A stretch of DNA of 64,000 nucleotides from Synechococcus sp. BO 8801 (GTDB lineage Bacteria; Cyanobacteriota; Cyanobacteriia; PCC-6307; Cyanobiaceae): contig NZ_NQKY01000010.1 in NCBI RefSeq assembly GCF_002252675.1, positions 35,488 to 99,487 of the forward strand, in the 5' to 3' direction. The notes under the pieces are model-generated. The model was not told the DNA's origin, made no database searches, and worked only from the letters and a program-made list of their open reading frames with translations. The stretch's first letter is position 1. The number at the start of each line of letters is the position of its first letter. Positions 1-10,366 of this stretch are shown here, piece after piece. A program made the translations under genes and the position numbers.

Positions 1-71
1 ACCTGGCGGCTGCCATCCGCCGCGAGATCGGCGCGGCGATTCCGGCCACGGCGGACCCGGCCGAGCTCTGA
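1..71 (+). CDS. 3' end of an unidentified gene (partial)
   Basis: An open frame enters from the left edge and stops at the TGA at 69-71. The visible tail reads LAAAIRREIGAAIPATADPAEL and has no motif I recognise. It ends 9 bases before the convergent stop of the desaturase gene. Alternatively the frame is open by chance in GC-rich DNA; a stop placed right against the next gene favours a real gene end. No function is proposed. Confidence 0.4.
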   Translation, partial: LAAAIRREIGAAIPATADPAEL

Positions 72-80
72 CTCAGGGAT

Positions 81-953
<873 letters not shown>

Positions 954-1159
954 GGCCGCCAGCAGCTGGGCCTTCTTGCGGGAATGGCTGGCGTCCTGCA
1001 GGGGCACGCGCACGGTCCGGGCGCTCTGGCCTGATCGGGAGGCTTCGGATCGTGCGACCAAGCGGTTCTCCGGGGAAAGGGCGGGTGTGGTCTGGGGCTC
1101 GGCCTCCCATCCTGACCCACGGCAGCGATGGCAGAGTGACCCCTGCTGGCCCCAGGGCT

Positions 1160-2467
1160 TTGGAGCAGGTCTGTCCCGGCCCCGCTGACACGGCTGCCCA
1201 TGACACGGTCGCCGCTGACACGGCTGCCACTGACACGGCTGCCGCTGACACCGTCGCCGCCGCCCTTGGGCGGCTGGCCCCGGTGGCCGCCGCCCGCACC
1301 GCCGCCGTGCGGCCCCGCCTGGCGCGGGTGCTGGACGCCTTTGCCGCCGAACGCCTGGGGGTGCATCACTTCGCCTCGGTCAGCGGCTACGGCCACGGCG
1401 ACCTGGGTCGGGAGGTGCTGGATCGGGTCTTTGCGCGGGTGCTGCAGGCCGAAGCCGCCGCCGTGCGGCTCCAGTTCGTCAGCGGCACCCACGCCATCAC
1501 CGCCGCCCTGTTCGGGGTGCTGCGCCCCGGGGACCGGCTGCTGGCGCTCACCGGCCGCCCCTACGACACCCTCGAGGAGGTGATCGGGCTGCGGGGCTCG
1601 GGCCAGGGGTCCCTCGCCGAGTTCGGCATCACCTACGACGAGCTGCCCCTGACGGCCGACGGCCTGGTGGACGAGGCTGGCCTGGAGGACGCCCTGGCCC
1701 CGGAGACGCGGATGGTGCTGATCCAGCGCAGCTGCGGTTACAGCTGGCGCCCCTCCCTGCCCGTGGCCACCATCGGGCGCCTCTGTGAACGGGTCAAGGC
1801 GCTGCGGCCGGACTGCGTCTGCTTCGTCGACAACTGCTACGGGGAGCTGGTGCAGGACCTGGAACCCACCGCGGTGGGCGCCGACCTGATCGCCGGCTCC
1901 CTGATCAAGAACCTCGGCGGCACCATCGCCCCAACAGGGGGCTATGTGGCCGGCCGCCGGGAGCTGGTGGAGATGGCCTGCTGCCGCCTCACCGCCCCGG
2001 GCATCGGCAGCGAGGGGGGCACCGGCTTCGACCAGTACCGCCTGCTGTTCCAGGGGCTGTTCCTGGCCCCCCAGATGGTGGCCGAAGCCCTGATCGGCGC
2101 CGATCTGGTGGCCGAGGTGTTCGCCGGCCTGGGCTATGCGGTGAACCCCGCCGCCGGTGCCGAGCGCAGCGACGTGATCCAGGCGGTGCGGCTCGGCCAC
2201 CCCGACCGGCTGATCGCCGTCTGCCGGGCGTTCCAGGGGTGCTCCCCGGTGGGGGCCTACCTGGATCCGGTGCCGGCCCCCATGCCCGGCTACGCCAGCG
2301 ATCTGGTGATGGCGGGCGGCACGTTCATCGATGGCAGCACCAGCGAGTTCTCCGCCGACGCCCCCCTGAGGGAGCCCTGGGTGCTCTATGCCCAGGGCGG
2401 CACCCACCACGGCCATGTGGCCCTGGCCCTCGAGCGGGCCCTGGCGGCCCTGGCCCAGGCAGACTGA
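1160..2467 (+). CDS. PLP-dependent Met-gamma-lyase-family protein ('aluminum resistance' family)
   Basis: Fold-type I PLP enzyme of the family usually annotated as methionine gamma-lyase-like or aluminum resistance protein (PF06838 type). The core has a nucleotide-free lyase layout: VSGYGHGDLGRE near the start, the VDNCYGEL acidic segment, and the likely PLP lysine in AGSLIKNLGG (about residue 250). The reaction is not established for cyanobacterial members; C-S lyase chemistry is inference. The start is uncertain. The frame opens at GTG 1052, with TTG 1160 and GTG 1283 also possible, and the conserved region begins at about 1270. The five-unit DTAAx repeat would be translated from the first two starts only. 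gcvH follows after 27 bases, suggesting co-transcription with gcvH-gcvP. Confidence 0.8.
   Translation: MEQVCPGPADTAAHDTVAADTAATDTAAADTVAAALGRLAPVAAARTAAVRPRLARVLDAFAAERLGVHHFASVSGYGHGDLGREVLDRVFARVLQAEAAAVRLQFVSGTHAITAALFGVLRPGDRLLALTGRPYDTLEEVIGLRGSGQGSLAEFGITYDELPLTADGLVDEAGLEDALAPETRMVLIQRSCGYSWRPSLPVATIGRLCERVKALRPDCVCFVDNCYGELVQDLEPTAVGADLIAGSLIKNLGGTIAPTGGYVAGRRELVEMACCRLTAPGIGSEGGTGFDQYRLLFQGLFLAPQMVAEALIGADLVAEVFAGLGYAVNPAAGAERSDVIQAVRLGHPDRLIAVCRAFQGCSPVGAYLDPVPAPMPGYASDLVMAGGTFIDGSTSEFSADAPLREPWVLYAQGGTHHGHVALALERALAALAQAD
1186..1260 (+). repeat. Five tandem 15-bp units, consensus tgacacggctgccnc
   Basis: Units start at 1186, 1201, 1216, 1231 and 1246, each beginning tgacac and continuing ggctgcc, ggtcgcc or cgtcgcc. 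In the frame of the gene that follows they encode a DTAAx / DTVAx pentapeptide five times. The period is a multiple of three, so changes in copy number keep the frame. The array lies in the N-terminal extension or the leader of that gene, depending on its start. Confidence 0.85.
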
Positions 2468-2494
2468 GGCCTGCTCCTCCGCATCGCACCGGCC

Positions 2495-2884
2495 TTGGCG
2501 CACACCTTCCCCGACGACTGCCGCTACTCCGAGAGCCACGAATACGTGCGCCCCGAGGGTGACCTGGTGCGGCTCGGGATCAGTTCCTTCGCCGTCGATC
2601 AGCTGGGGGACATCGTCTTCGTCGAGCTGCCGGCGCTGGGGGCCGCCCTCGCGAAGGGGACCAGTTTCGGCAGCGTCGAATCGGTCAAGGCGGTGGAAGA
2701 TCTGATGGCCCCCGTGAGCGGCACGGTGGAGGCCCGCAACGAGGCGGTCCTGGCCAGCCCCGAGGAGCTTCAGAACGATCCCTACGGGGAGGGCTGGCTG
2801 CTGCTGGTGCGGCTGGGGGCCCCCGGCGAGCTCGACGAACTGATGGATGCCGCCACCTACGGGGCCAAGGTGCAGGCGGGCTGA
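2495..2884 (+). CDS. gcvH: Glycine cleavage system H protein
   Basis: Lipoyl carrier of the glycine cleavage complex, shuttling the aminomethyl group between P, T and L proteins; in cyanobacteria this is part of photorespiratory glycine breakdown. The 129-residue length fits the family, and the lipoylated lysine lies in the ESVKAVEDL motif (K65). The N-terminal segment [17 protein letters not shown] is typical. The start is TTG at 2495 with no in-frame ATG nearby. It lies 38 bases upstream of gcvP on the same strand, an expected pairing. GcvT and the L protein are not in this window. Confidence 0.95.
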   Translation: MAHTFPDDCRYSESHEYVRPEGDLVRLGISSFAVDQLGDIVFVELPALGAALAKGTSFGSVESVKAVEDLMAPVSGTVEARNEAVLASPEELQNDPYGEGWLLLVRLGAPGELDELMDAATYGAKVQAG

Positions 2885-2922
2885 TTGTCCTTAGGATCCC
2901 GCCACCTCCAGCCCGAACGCCC

Positions 2923-5859
2923 GTGTCCGCCTCCTTCCTGGTCCGGCATCTGGGTCCGGATTCCGAGGATCAGCTACGGATGCTGGCGGAGCTCGGCCTC
3001 GGTTCCCTTGATCAGCTGGCGGCCGAGGTCGTTCCCGCCGACATCCTGCTGACGGCGGAGGAGGCCGCGGTCGGCCTGCCGCTCCCCTGCCCGGAGGCCC
3101 AGGCCCTGAAGGAGCTGGGGGTGCTCGCCTCCCGCAACCAGGTGCTGCGCAGCCTCATCGGCCTCGGCTACCACGGCACGGCGACGCCGGCCCTGATCCA
3201 GCGCCATGTGCTGGAAAACCCCTGCTGGTACACCGCGTATACCCCTTATCAGGCGGAGATCGCCCAGGGGCGCCTGGAGGCCCTGCTCAACTTCCAGACC
3301 CTGGTCAGCGAGCTGACGGGTCTGCCGATCGCCAACGCCTCCCTGCTGGATGAGGCCACCGCCGCCGCCGAGGCGATGGCGATGGCGGCGGCGGTCACGA
3401 CGCGCCGCGGCGCCCGCCGCTTCCTGGTCGACCGGGCCGTCCTGCCCCAGACCCTTGCCGTGCTCCATACCCGGGCCGAGCCCCTGGGGATCGTCATCGA
3501 GACGTTCGACGCCGAAGCCGCCGCCACCGGCCCCGACGCGGTGCTGGGCGAAGACGTCTTCGGCCTGCTGCTGCAGCTGCCGGGCGTCGAGGGCCGGCTC
3601 TGGGATCCCGCTCCGCTGCTGGCGGCGGCCCGCTCCGGCGCCGTGATCAGCACGGTGGCCGTGGATCCCCTGGCCCAGGCGCTGCTGGCCCCGGTGGGTG
3701 AGCTGGGTGCCGACATCGCCGTCGGCAGCCTGCAGCGCTACGGGGTGCCGATGGGGTTCGGGGGGCCCCACGCCGCCTTCTTCGCCACCCGGGAGGACTT
3801 CAAGCGCCAGATCCCCGGCCGCCTGGTGGGCCAGTCGAAGGATGCGGAGGGGAACCCGGCCCTGCGCCTGGCCCTCCAGACCCGGGAGCAGCACATCCGG
3901 CGCGACAAGGCCACCAGCAACATCTGCACCGCCCAGGTGCTGCTCGCCGTGATGGCGAGCTTCTATGCGGTTCACCACGGCCCCGATGGCCTCGAGGCCA
4001 TCGCCCGTCGGCTTCTGGTGCTGCGCCAGGGCCTGGTGCTGGCCCTGGACGCCCTGGGCCTGCCCGCCGATCCCGGGGCCGGCTTCGACACCGTCGTGGT
4101 GCGCACCAGCGCGGCCCCCGCCCTGCGCCAGCGGGCCGTGGCCGCCGACTTCAACCTGCGCTGCGGCGTCCGCGGCGACGACGGCCAGGATGCCCTGGCC
4201 ATCAGCCTCGATGAACTCTCCACGGCCGAGGAGCTGGCCGCCCTGCTCACCGCCCTGGCGCCGGATGCCGCCGCGGCGGCGGCGGCCCAGGCGGCCCTGC
4301 GGGCCGGCCTGTCCACCCTGGAGGCCCGGCCCCTGGCGGAGCTGCTCGACGGCGTGCCCCTGCGCCAGCGCCCCTGGCTGCGTCAGGAGGTGTTCCACCG
4401 CTATCGCAGCGAGACCGAACTGCTGCGCTACATCCAGCGCCTGGTGAGCAAGGACCTGTCGCTCGTCCACGGGATGATCCCCCTGGGCAGCTGCACCATG
4501 AAGCTGAATGCCGCCGCCGAGCTGGCGCCGGTGAGCTGGCCGGCCTTCGGCCAGATCCACCCCTTCGCCCCCGCCGACCAGACCGCCGGCTACGCCGCCC
4601 TGGTGGCGGATCTGGAGGCCTGGCTGGGGGCGATCACCGGTTTCGCCGGGGTGTCCCTGCAGCCGAACGCCGGCTCCCAGGGCGAGTACGCCGGCCTGAT
4701 GGTGATCCGGGCCTGGCACCGCAGCCGGGGCGAGGGCCATCGCCAGGTGTGCCTGATCCCCACCAGCGCCCACGGCACCAATCCGGCCAGTGCCGTGATG
4801 GCGGGGATGCGGGTGGTGGCGGTGGCCTGCGACGCCCAGGGCAACATCGACATCGCCGACCTGGAGGCCAAGGCCGTCGCCCACGCCGCCGACCTGGCGG
4901 CCCTGATGGTCACCTACCCCTCCACCCACGGAGTCTTCGAGACCGGCATCCGCCGCATCTGCCAGGTGGTCCATGACCACGGCGGCCAGGTGTACCTGGA
5001 CGGCGCCAACCTCAATGCCCAGGTGGGCCTCTGCAAGCCCGGCTTCTACGGCGCCGACGTCTGCCACCTCAACCTCCACAAGACCTTCTGCATCCCCCAC
5101 GGCGGCGGTGGCCCCGGGGTGGGGCCGATCGGCGTGGCGGCCCACCTGGTGCCGTTCCTGCCCTCCCACCCCCTGGCTGCAGGGGCGGCGGATGAGGCCA
5201 TCGGGCCAGTGTCGGCGGCACCCCTGGGCAGTGCCGGCATCCTGCCGATCAGCTGGATGTACATCCGCATGATGGGCGGCGCGGGTCTGCGCACCGCCAG
5301 CCAGGTGGCCCTGCTGGCGGCCAACCTGATCGCCGAGCGTCTCGAGCCCCACTTCCCGGTGCTCTACCGGGGCCGGGGCGGCCGGGTGGCCCACGAATGC
5401 ATCCTCGACCTGCGGCCCCTCAAGCGCAGCTGCGGCCTGGAGGTGGACGATCTGGCCAAGCGGCTGATGGACTACGGCTTCCATGCCCCCACCGTCAGCT
5501 GGCCCGTGGCCGGCACGGTGATGGTGGAGCCCACCGAGAGCGAGTCGCTGCCGGAGATCGACCGCTTCTGCGCGGCCATGGAGGGGATCCGCCGCGAGGC
5601 CTGGGCGATCGAGACCGGCGCCGCCGACCCCCTGGACAACCCGCTCAAAATGGCGCCCCACACCCTGGCGGCGGTCACCGCCGATGACTGGGATCGGGCC
5701 TACAGCCGCAGTGAGGCGGCCTTCCCCGCCGGGGAGAGCCAGCGGCAGGCCAAGTTCTGGCCGGCCGTCGCCCGCATCGACAACGCCTTCGGCGATCGGA
5801 ACCTCGTCTGCACCTGTCCGAGCGTCGAGGAAGTGGCAATCCCCGAACTGGCCGCCTGA
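2923..5859 (+). CDS. gcvP: Glycine dehydrogenase (decarboxylating), glycine cleavage P protein
   Basis: PLP-dependent decarboxylase that releases CO2 from glycine and loads the aminomethyl group onto GcvH. The 978-residue length is that of the single-chain P protein, not the split GcvPA/GcvPB form. The PLP lysine is in [18 protein letters not shown] (about K720), followed by the glycine-rich loop of the family. The N-terminal RHLGP motif is present. Start is GTG at 2923 just after the GcvH stop. It is the last large gene of the run beginning at about 1160. No frameshift or internal loss was seen. Confidence 0.97.
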   Translation: MSASFLVRHLGPDSEDQLRMLAELGLGSLDQLAAEVVPADILLTAEEAAVGLPLPCPEAQALKELGVLASRNQVLRSLIGLGYHGTATPALIQRHVLENPCWYTAYTPYQAEIAQGRLEALLNFQTLVSELTGLPIANASLLDEATAAAEAMAMAAAVTTRRGARRFLVDRAVLPQTLAVLHTRAEPLGIVIETFDAEAAATGPDAVLGEDVFGLLLQLPGVEGRLWDPAPLLAAARSGAVISTVAVDPLAQALLAPVGELGADIAVGSLQRYGVPMGFGGPHAAFFATREDFKRQIPGRLVGQSKDAEGNPALRLALQTREQHIRRDKATSNICTAQVLLAVMASFYAVHHGPDGLEAIARRLLVLRQGLVLALDALGLPADPGAGFDTVVVRTSAAPALRQRAVAADFNLRCGVRGDDGQDALAISLDELSTAEELAALLTALAPDAAAAAAAQAALRAGLSTLEARPLAELLDGVPLRQRPWLRQEVFHRYRSETELLRYIQRLVSKDLSLVHGMIPLGSCTMKLNAAAELAPVSWPAFGQIHPFAPADQTAGYAALVADLEAWLGAITGFAGVSLQPNAGSQGEYAGLMVIRAWHRSRGEGHRQVCLIPTSAHGTNPASAVMAGMRVVAVACDAQGNIDIADLEAKAVAHAADLAALMVTYPSTHGVFETGIRRICQVVHDHGGQVYLDGANLNAQVGLCKPGFYGADVCHLNLHKTFCIPHGGGGPGVGPIGVAAHLVPFLPSHPLAAGAADEAIGPVSAAPLGSAGILPISWMYIRMMGGAGLRTASQVALLAANLIAERLEPHFPVLYRGRGGRVAHECILDLRPLKRSCGLEVDDLAKRLMDYGFHAPTVSWPVAGTVMVEPTESESLPEIDRFCAAMEGIRREAWAIETGAADPLDNPLKMAPHTLAAVTADDWDRAYSRSEAAFPAGESQRQAKFWPAVARIDNAFGDRNLVCTCPSVEEVAIPELAA

Positions 5860-5945
5860 GTGTTCCGGCGGTACCTTTTCTGCCCGGGATGGCGCATCAT
5901 TGCTGTGCCATCCCCCTGCGGCGATGGCAACCGCCTTTCATTGTC

Positions 5946-6179
5946 ATGGGGTTCATGAACGGCAACGACAGTTCAGGCGGTGAGCCGGGCACGGGGATCC
6001 TTTCCCCGGATCTGCCGGAAGCCAGCCAGCGGGTGGACGGCACCAACGTGGTGCGGGTGTCCTTCGGGGTGCGCCGGGCCCGGCGCAGCCGGCCCGAGCG
6101 GCCCGACCACTGGGCCACCCTCGTCCTGCCCTTCCAGGCGGGCGGCGGCGGGTCGCCCACGCCGCCCCACGCGGCCTAG
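5946..6179 (+). CDS. Small hypothetical protein downstream of gcvP
   Basis: A 77-residue basic frame with the phrase QRVDGTNVVRVSFGVRRARR followed by a Gly/Pro-rich end. The start is uncertain: ATG at 5946 or 5955 are closest to the conserved-looking part, while the frame itself opens at 5889. No domain recognised. Support is modest: it follows gcvP on the same strand and the middle of the protein reads like a small folded unit rather than GC-driven noise. It could also be a chance frame. Confidence 0.4.
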   Translation: MGFMNGNDSSGGEPGTGILSPDLPEASQRVDGTNVVRVSFGVRRARRSRPERPDHWATLVLPFQAGGGGSPTPPHAA

Positions 6180-6512
6180 GCCGCCAGCGACAGGACCGAC
6201 CCGGTCGAGGACCGGCGACGCCTGATGGCGTCCGTGCACCCACCCCTCCCCCCGCGTCGGTGCGAGGGGTTGACGGTGGCCATGGTCTGTAGCCGATGGG
6301 CGCAGCTTGCTTCTGGTCTGCCGGAGCTGCCCCGCGGCTGGTTGAACACCTCAGGCCAGTGAATCACCCCAACGTTCGGAAGTTCCAGTAGATCTATATG
6401 CACGGTGATGCGTCATCGCTGCAGCCGTGCAGCAAGTGGGCTGAATTTAGTCATCAATGGGCACAAGTGAAGACTGAATGAGTACGCTCCCGAGTGAGTC
6501 TTCACCTTTTCC
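6180..6512. other. Intergenic region before the first DUF1194 gene
   Basis: About 330 bases with no convincing gene. The second half is clearly more AT-rich than its surroundings and probably holds the promoter of the DUF1194 gene. A weak hairpin (acccctc / gaggggt, 6242-6248 with 6264-6270, 15-nt loop) lies near the left end and might terminate the upstream transcript, but it has no T-tract. A stronger inverted repeat sits just before the gene and is listed separately. Confidence 0.5.
6467..6505 (+). promoter_or_regulatory. Inverted repeat in the leader of the first DUF1194 gene
   Basis: gtgaagact at 6467-6475 is exactly complementary to agtcttcac at 6497-6505, with a 21-nt spacer. It ends 7 bases before the ATG at 6513, so if transcribed it would occlude the ribosome-binding region. 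It could be a 5'UTR hairpin or a protein operator. The second DUF1194 copy does not carry the same element. Confidence 0.5.
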
Positions 6513-7313
6513 ATGATGAATCCCTCTTCTTATCCGTTCTGGGTGAAAGCTGCGTTCGGATCCGCGGCTGTGGCTGCCTCCACCCTTCTCTCCGCTTCCA
6601 TGGCGGTGGCGGCTCCCACACCCGTCGACCTGGAGCTGTTCCTCTCCGTGGATGTCTCCGGGAGCGTTGACACAACAGAATTCAACCTTCAGAAACTGGG
6701 TTATGTCCAGGCGTTCCAGGACGCGGCCGTTCAGGCAGCCATTGCAAGCAAGCCCAATGGCGTCGCCGTGGCTTTGGGACAGTGGAGCTCCGCCGCCGAC
6801 TCCCCGCTTGCCGTTGGCTGGACATTGCTGACAGACGCGGCGAGCTCCAATGCGTTCGCAGCGGCCATCAACGCCATGGGCAGGCAATCGTCCGGTGCCA
6901 CCTGCGTGGCTTGCGGCATCAACGCGGCGGTGGCTGAACTGGGAAGCAACAACTATGTCGGTGCGAGCGTCATTGATGTCTCTGGCGATGGTCAAGATAA
7001 CGTCGTTGGCACTGCAGCCACCGCGGCAGCTCGCGATGCTGCAGCTGCTCTTGGAATCAAGATCAATGGTCTGCCCATCCTCACTGATGATCCCAATCTG
7101 GGCGTGTGGTATCAAGCCAATGTCCAGACAGCCACTGGCTTCACCCAGCCAGCAGCCACCTTCGCTGATTTTGATCAAGCTGTGAAGCTGAAGATTGTCA
7201 GGGAGATCGCCGGCGATTCCGTTCCTGGCCCCCTGCCGATTCTTGGCGCCGGTGTGGCTTTCGGTTTCAGCCGTCGCCTTCGCAGGCGCATCACCGTCGC
7301 CACCCTGGCCTGA
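6513..7313 (+). CDS. Exported DUF1194 (vWA-like) protein with PEP-CTERM-like tail, copy 1
   Basis: 266 residues. A signal peptide is visible (hydrophobic 11-30, ending ASMAVAA). A von Willebrand A-like DUF1194 domain follows, with the MIDAS sequence DVSGS (D47, S49, S51) and a later DVSGDG strand. The C-terminus carries VPGPLPILG, a short hydrophobic run and an Arg-rich cluster RRLRRR. This is the layout of PEP-CTERM-type exosortase sorting tails, in the cyanobacterial VPGPLP variant. Expected location is the envelope or outside the cell. Ligand and role are unknown. ATG at 6513 is used; ATG 6516 is equally possible. A terminator follows at 7351 and an HpsJ-like gene lies downstream. Codon use is less GC-biased than in the flanking genes. 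Confidence 0.8.
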   Translation: MMNPSSYPFWVKAAFGSAAVAASTLLSASMAVAAPTPVDLELFLSVDVSGSVDTTEFNLQKLGYVQAFQDAAVQAAIASKPNGVAVALGQWSSAADSPLAVGWTLLTDAASSNAFAAAINAMGRQSSGATCVACGINAAVAELGSNNYVGASVIDVSGDGQDNVVGTAATAAARDAAAALGIKINGLPILTDDPNLGVWYQANVQTATGFTQPAATFADFDQAVKLKIVREIAGDSVPGPLPILGAGVAFGFSRRLRRRITVATLA

Positions 7314-7350
7314 GGCGAGAAAGCGGCTTCCGCTCGGAGGCTGGTGCCAT

Positions 7351-7381
7351 GGGACCCTCCTTGTCGGTGGGTCCCTTTCTT
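7351..7381 (+). terminator. Rho-independent terminator after DUF1194 copy 1
   Basis: Stem gggaccctcc (7351-7360) pairs with ggtgggtccc (7366-7375) with one T-T mismatch and a ttgtc loop, followed by tttctt. It lies 37 bases after the DUF1194 stop on the same strand and is a good factor-independent terminator. Confidence 0.7.
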
Positions 7382-7628
7382 CCCTCGCTCCCCGGGCTGC
7401 GGTTGCTTTTCACAGGCATGGATCGTTTGGCTGCCGGCATGGGACGACCGGAGGTTCGCGCAAGGTCCCTGGACGGGGCAATGCTGCCCTTGAGCCCTGT
7501 CCCTTCGAGAATCGAAGATCAGATCATTGCCGTCAGCAGGCCATGGCGAAAGGATGTTGATCTCAGAGTCTCCCGCCTCCTGGCACCATCAAGATTTTGC
7601 ATTCATTGATCCGCTCCTGGCTTTCAGC
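7382..7628. other. Gap between the DUF1194 terminator and the HpsJ-like gene
   Basis: No convincing gene seen. The frame of the following gene stays open upstream to 7527, but that stretch lacks similarity in character to the membrane protein and has no clear ribosome-binding site. A promoter for the HpsJ-like gene is expected here because a terminator precedes it; no -10/-35 pair stood out. Confidence 0.4.
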
Positions 7629-8465
7629 GTGTCCAACACCAACGACTACTCCAGAGTGCAACAGGGTGTCTTCGCCCGGCGGCTTGGCTCCATCGCCATC
7701 GCTCTGTTCATTGTCTACACCGCCAGTGTGCTGGCAAGGATCATCCCCTTTCGCTTGCTTCTCGCGAGTTGGCAACTGGAGTTTTCAGCGAGCCTGATCG
7801 ATGCGGCCCCGATTGCCCTGCTTGGCCTGATCCTGGTGCATCTGGCCGCCTACGTTGACCCCAGCAGTCCCCTCCTCAAGCAGCGGAAGCAACAGCTTTC
7901 CCGTATGGCCGTGGCAGCCGCGCTGGGCTTCCTGCTCCTGATCCCGCTGAATGTCTATGCCGTCTGGACAGGCCTGGGCAACCTTCAAGCCACCAGAAGC
8001 AGGGTTGAAGTGGACGCCGTGCGCAGGATTGACAAGTTTCGGCAGATCGTCAGTTCGGCCACCACTCCAGAGGATCTGCAGCAGCGACTGGAATCCATCG
8101 GGGTCCCTGGCTTGAAGCCCTCCGACCTCCGCGAGCCTTTGCCGCGTCTGAAGCAGCAGCTCCTCGAAAACCTGGATAAAGCCCAAGGAAATCTGGAGGC
8201 AAAGAAAGCCAGCTCTGGAGCTGTTTTGCGTGAAGGCCTCTGGTCCTTGATCCAGAGTGTCCTGAAGCTGATCGTTGCCGCCTTTGCCCTTGCCCTGGCC
8301 TTTGCCGCTGGCGCACAGGGCCGCAACAGCGACATCTCCCTTCTGGAGTCCTGGCAGCATGGCTGGGACAGGAGATTTCGCAGGGGGGGCCGTAGACGAT
8401 CAATGTCTCCCGTTGACGATGAAGACTACTTCCGGAAACTCAGTGGCGGCGATGAAGCTCTGTGA
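7629..8465 (+). CDS. HpsJ-like membrane protein, copy 1
   Basis: A 278-residue membrane protein resembling the HpsJ-like family, whose members are often found with cyanobacterial exosortases. Four hydrophobic segments can be seen: about 15-40, 58-76, 93-115, and a C-terminal one near residues 213-235 (VLKLIVAAFALALAFA). A soluble, coiled-coil-prone stretch lies between the third and fourth. GTG at 7629 begins the conserved-looking SNTNDYSRVQQG; a longer form from 7527 is possible. It is paired with the DUF1194 gene upstream, as in the second copy at 13.8-15.7 kb. Function is inferred only from association: an accessory to sorting or secretion of PEP-CTERM-like proteins. No exosortase gene lies in the window. 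Confidence 0.65.
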   Translation: MSNTNDYSRVQQGVFARRLGSIAIALFIVYTASVLARIIPFRLLLASWQLEFSASLIDAAPIALLGLILVHLAAYVDPSSPLLKQRKQQLSRMAVAAALGFLLLIPLNVYAVWTGLGNLQATRSRVEVDAVRRIDKFRQIVSSATTPEDLQQRLESIGVPGLKPSDLREPLPRLKQQLLENLDKAQGNLEAKKASSGAVLREGLWSLIQSVLKLIVAAFALALAFAAGAQGRNSDISLLESWQHGWDRRFRRGGRRRSMSPVDDEDYFRKLSGGDEAL

Positions 8466-8527
8466 GCGGCATCCTTTCATCGATTTCTTCCAGCCTGAAG
8501 ATCCAACGACCCATTGGGTGACCCACC

Positions 8528-8549
8528 CCTGCCAGGGTCCTGCCAGGGT
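8528..8549. repeat. Two tandem 11-bp units, cctgccagggt
   Basis: cctgccagggt occurs at 8528-8538 and again at 8539-8549, immediately after the flv1 stop as read on the minus strand. Each unit contains the short palindrome ccctgccaggg. It lies between two convergent genes and may help form 3' structure, but there is no T-tract. Confidence 0.5.
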
Positions 8550-10366
8550 CAGTAGCTGGCGCCGCTGCGGCGCTGGTGCACGGCCGTCGTGGCGGCCGGA
8601 TCCAGCAGGTCGCCGCTGAGGGCCTCGGCGTACAGCAGCCAGTGGTCGCCGCATTCCATCCGCTGGCTCACCCGGGCCTCCAGCCAGGCCAGGGCCTCCG
8701 GCAGCAGGGGCTGGCCGCCGGGGCTGGTCTCCAGCTCCAGTCCCGCCAGCCGGTCGGCTCCGGGGGGGAAGGGCTGCAGGAACCGCTTCATCGGGCCGCT
8801 TTCGCGCCCGGAGGCCAGCACGTTGAGGGAGAAGGCGTCCCCCACGTGCAGCAGGCTCTCGATCGCCCGGTCCTTGGCCACGGCCACGGTGAAGCCGGGG
8901 GGGCTGAAGCTGGCCTGGCTCACCCAGCTGGCCACCATCGCCCCACCGATGGCGTCGGCGCCGTCCCCCTTGCGGGTCAGCACCACGCACAGGGACCCCA
9001 CTACCCGGCCAAGGGCCTGGATCGCCGGGTTGGTGCGGCTCTCGCTGAGACCGCCGCCGGTGCTGCGCCGCTGGGCCTGGCGATGCTGCTGGCGCAGGCG
9101 TCGGCCCAGGGCGGTGCCCGTTTCCTCCAGGGTCCGCAGGGTGGCCAGATCGGGGCTGAACTTCACCCGGATCGGATCGAAGGCGAACTGGAAGCCGCCG
9201 TCGCGGAGCTTGGCTTCGAGCAGGTCGATGGCTTCGCCGCTCCAGCCGAAGCTGCCGAACACCCCCACCGGCTTGGCCCGGTCGCCTTCGGCGAGCACGG
9301 TGCCGAGGGCTGAGACGATCGGCGTCGGCGCATGACCCCCGAGGGTGGGGGAGCCGATCAGCAGGGCGTCGCAGGAGTGGATCGCCTCCAGCAGCTGCTC
9401 GGCGGGCGCGAATTCGCAGTTGATGCTCTCGACACGCACGCCGCTGCGCGCCACCCCCTGGGAGAGGGCGTCGGCGATGGCGGCGGTGTTGCCGTAGGCG
9501 CTCGCGTACAGCAGGGCCACCGACAGGCTGGCCTTCTCCTGGCTCTCCCCCCAGCGGCGGTAGTCGGCCAGCAGGCTGCGCCAGCTCTGGGCGATGGCCG
9601 GGCCATGGCCCGGCGCGATGGTGCGGATCGGCAGTTCGTCGAGCCGGTCGACCACCGACTCCACCTGGCGGGCCATCGGCGCCATCAGGCAGTCGTAGTA
9701 GTAGCGGCGGTCTTCCTCGGTGCTGGTGCGGTTCGCCTCGGCGAAGTCCTCGGTGCAGAGGTGGGCGGCGAAGAACTTGCCGCTCATCAGCAGCCCGGTG
9801 GTGGCCTCGAAGGCGATCAGGCCGCCGGGCCAGCGGGGGGTGGGGGTGGGGATCAGGGTGAGGACATGGCCGTCGGCGAGGGTGCGGCTGGTCTCCTGCT
9901 TGACCACCTCGATCGTCGGCAGGGGCACGGCGTCGGTTGGGGCGGCGGCCTCGCCCCCTGGGCCGGGCCGCTGCTGCTCCCAGAGTTCGGCGAGCACCTG
10001 GGCGCCTGGGTTGGAGGCCACCAGCACCGTGGCCGGCCAGCCTGTTGCCAGCTGCTTCAGCAGGGCGACCCGGTTGGGGTTGACGTGGCCGACCACGACT
10101 TTGAGGGGGGCGTTGGCTGGCACCAGCAGGGCCAGCTGCTCCAGGAAGGGGGCGGCGAAGGAGGCCCCCGGTGGATGCACCAGCACCGGGGCGCCGCCGG
10201 AGGCGCCCTGCTGGAAGAGAAAGCTGTTGGCGGTGGTGCCCCGCTCAAGCCCGTACTCCACCTCAAAGCGCAGCCGCCGGGGGCTGAGGCCACGCAGGCA
10301 GAGCAGGCCGGGTTCGATCGGCAGGGTGATGACGCGCCGATCGGTCGCGGTGGGAGAGGACGTCAT
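8549..10366 (-). CDS. flv1: Flavodiiron protein Flv1 (degenerate di-iron ligands)
   Basis: Class C flavodiiron protein with three domains in order: beta-lactamase-like (about 1-270), flavodoxin (about 280-430, starting SVALLYASAYGNTAA) and flavin reductase (about 440-605, with ASWVSQASF). The iron-site motif that is HxExDH in canonical members reads HVNPNR here (H94, N96, N98, R99). Neutral and basic substitutions of this kind mark Flv1/Flv2 rather than Flv3/Flv4. It is expected to form a heteromer with Flv3 that reduces O2 to water at the acceptor side of photosystem I. Its ATG overlaps the flv3 stop in TGATG, so translation is coupled. Confidence 0.92.
   Translation of the reverse strand: MTSSPTATDRRVITLPIEPGLLCLRGLSPRRLRFEVEYGLERGTTANSFLFQQGASGGAPVLVHPPGASFAAPFLEQLALLVPANAPLKVVVGHVNPNRVALLKQLATGWPATVLVASNPGAQVLAELWEQQRPGPGGEAAAPTDAVPLPTIEVVKQETSRTLADGHVLTLIPTPTPRWPGGLIAFEATTGLLMSGKFFAAHLCTEDFAEANRTSTEEDRRYYYDCLMAPMARQVESVVDRLDELPIRTIAPGHGPAIAQSWRSLLADYRRWGESQEKASLSVALLYASAYGNTAAIADALSQGVARSGVRVESINCEFAPAEQLLEAIHSCDALLIGSPTLGGHAPTPIVSALGTVLAEGDRAKPVGVFGSFGWSGEAIDLLEAKLRDGGFQFAFDPIRVKFSPDLATLRTLEETGTALGRRLRQQHRQAQRRSTGGGLSESRTNPAIQALGRVVGSLCVVLTRKGDGADAIGGAMVASWVSQASFSPPGFTVAVAKDRAIESLLHVGDAFSLNVLASGRESGPMKRFLQPFPPGADRLAGLELETSPGGQPLLPEALAWLEARVSQRMECGDHWLLYAEALSGDLLDPAATTAVHQRRSGASY

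Noticed and set aside
2974..5661. 895-residue open frame on the minus strand over gcvP
   Set aside because: Shadow frame rich in Gly, Gln and His; gcvP has full length and its PLP motif.
5889..6243. Several overlapping 80-95 residue frames on both strands downstream of gcvP
   Set aside because: They are alternative readings of the same stretch; only the plus-strand one from about 5946 looks mildly protein-like and it was kept at low confidence.
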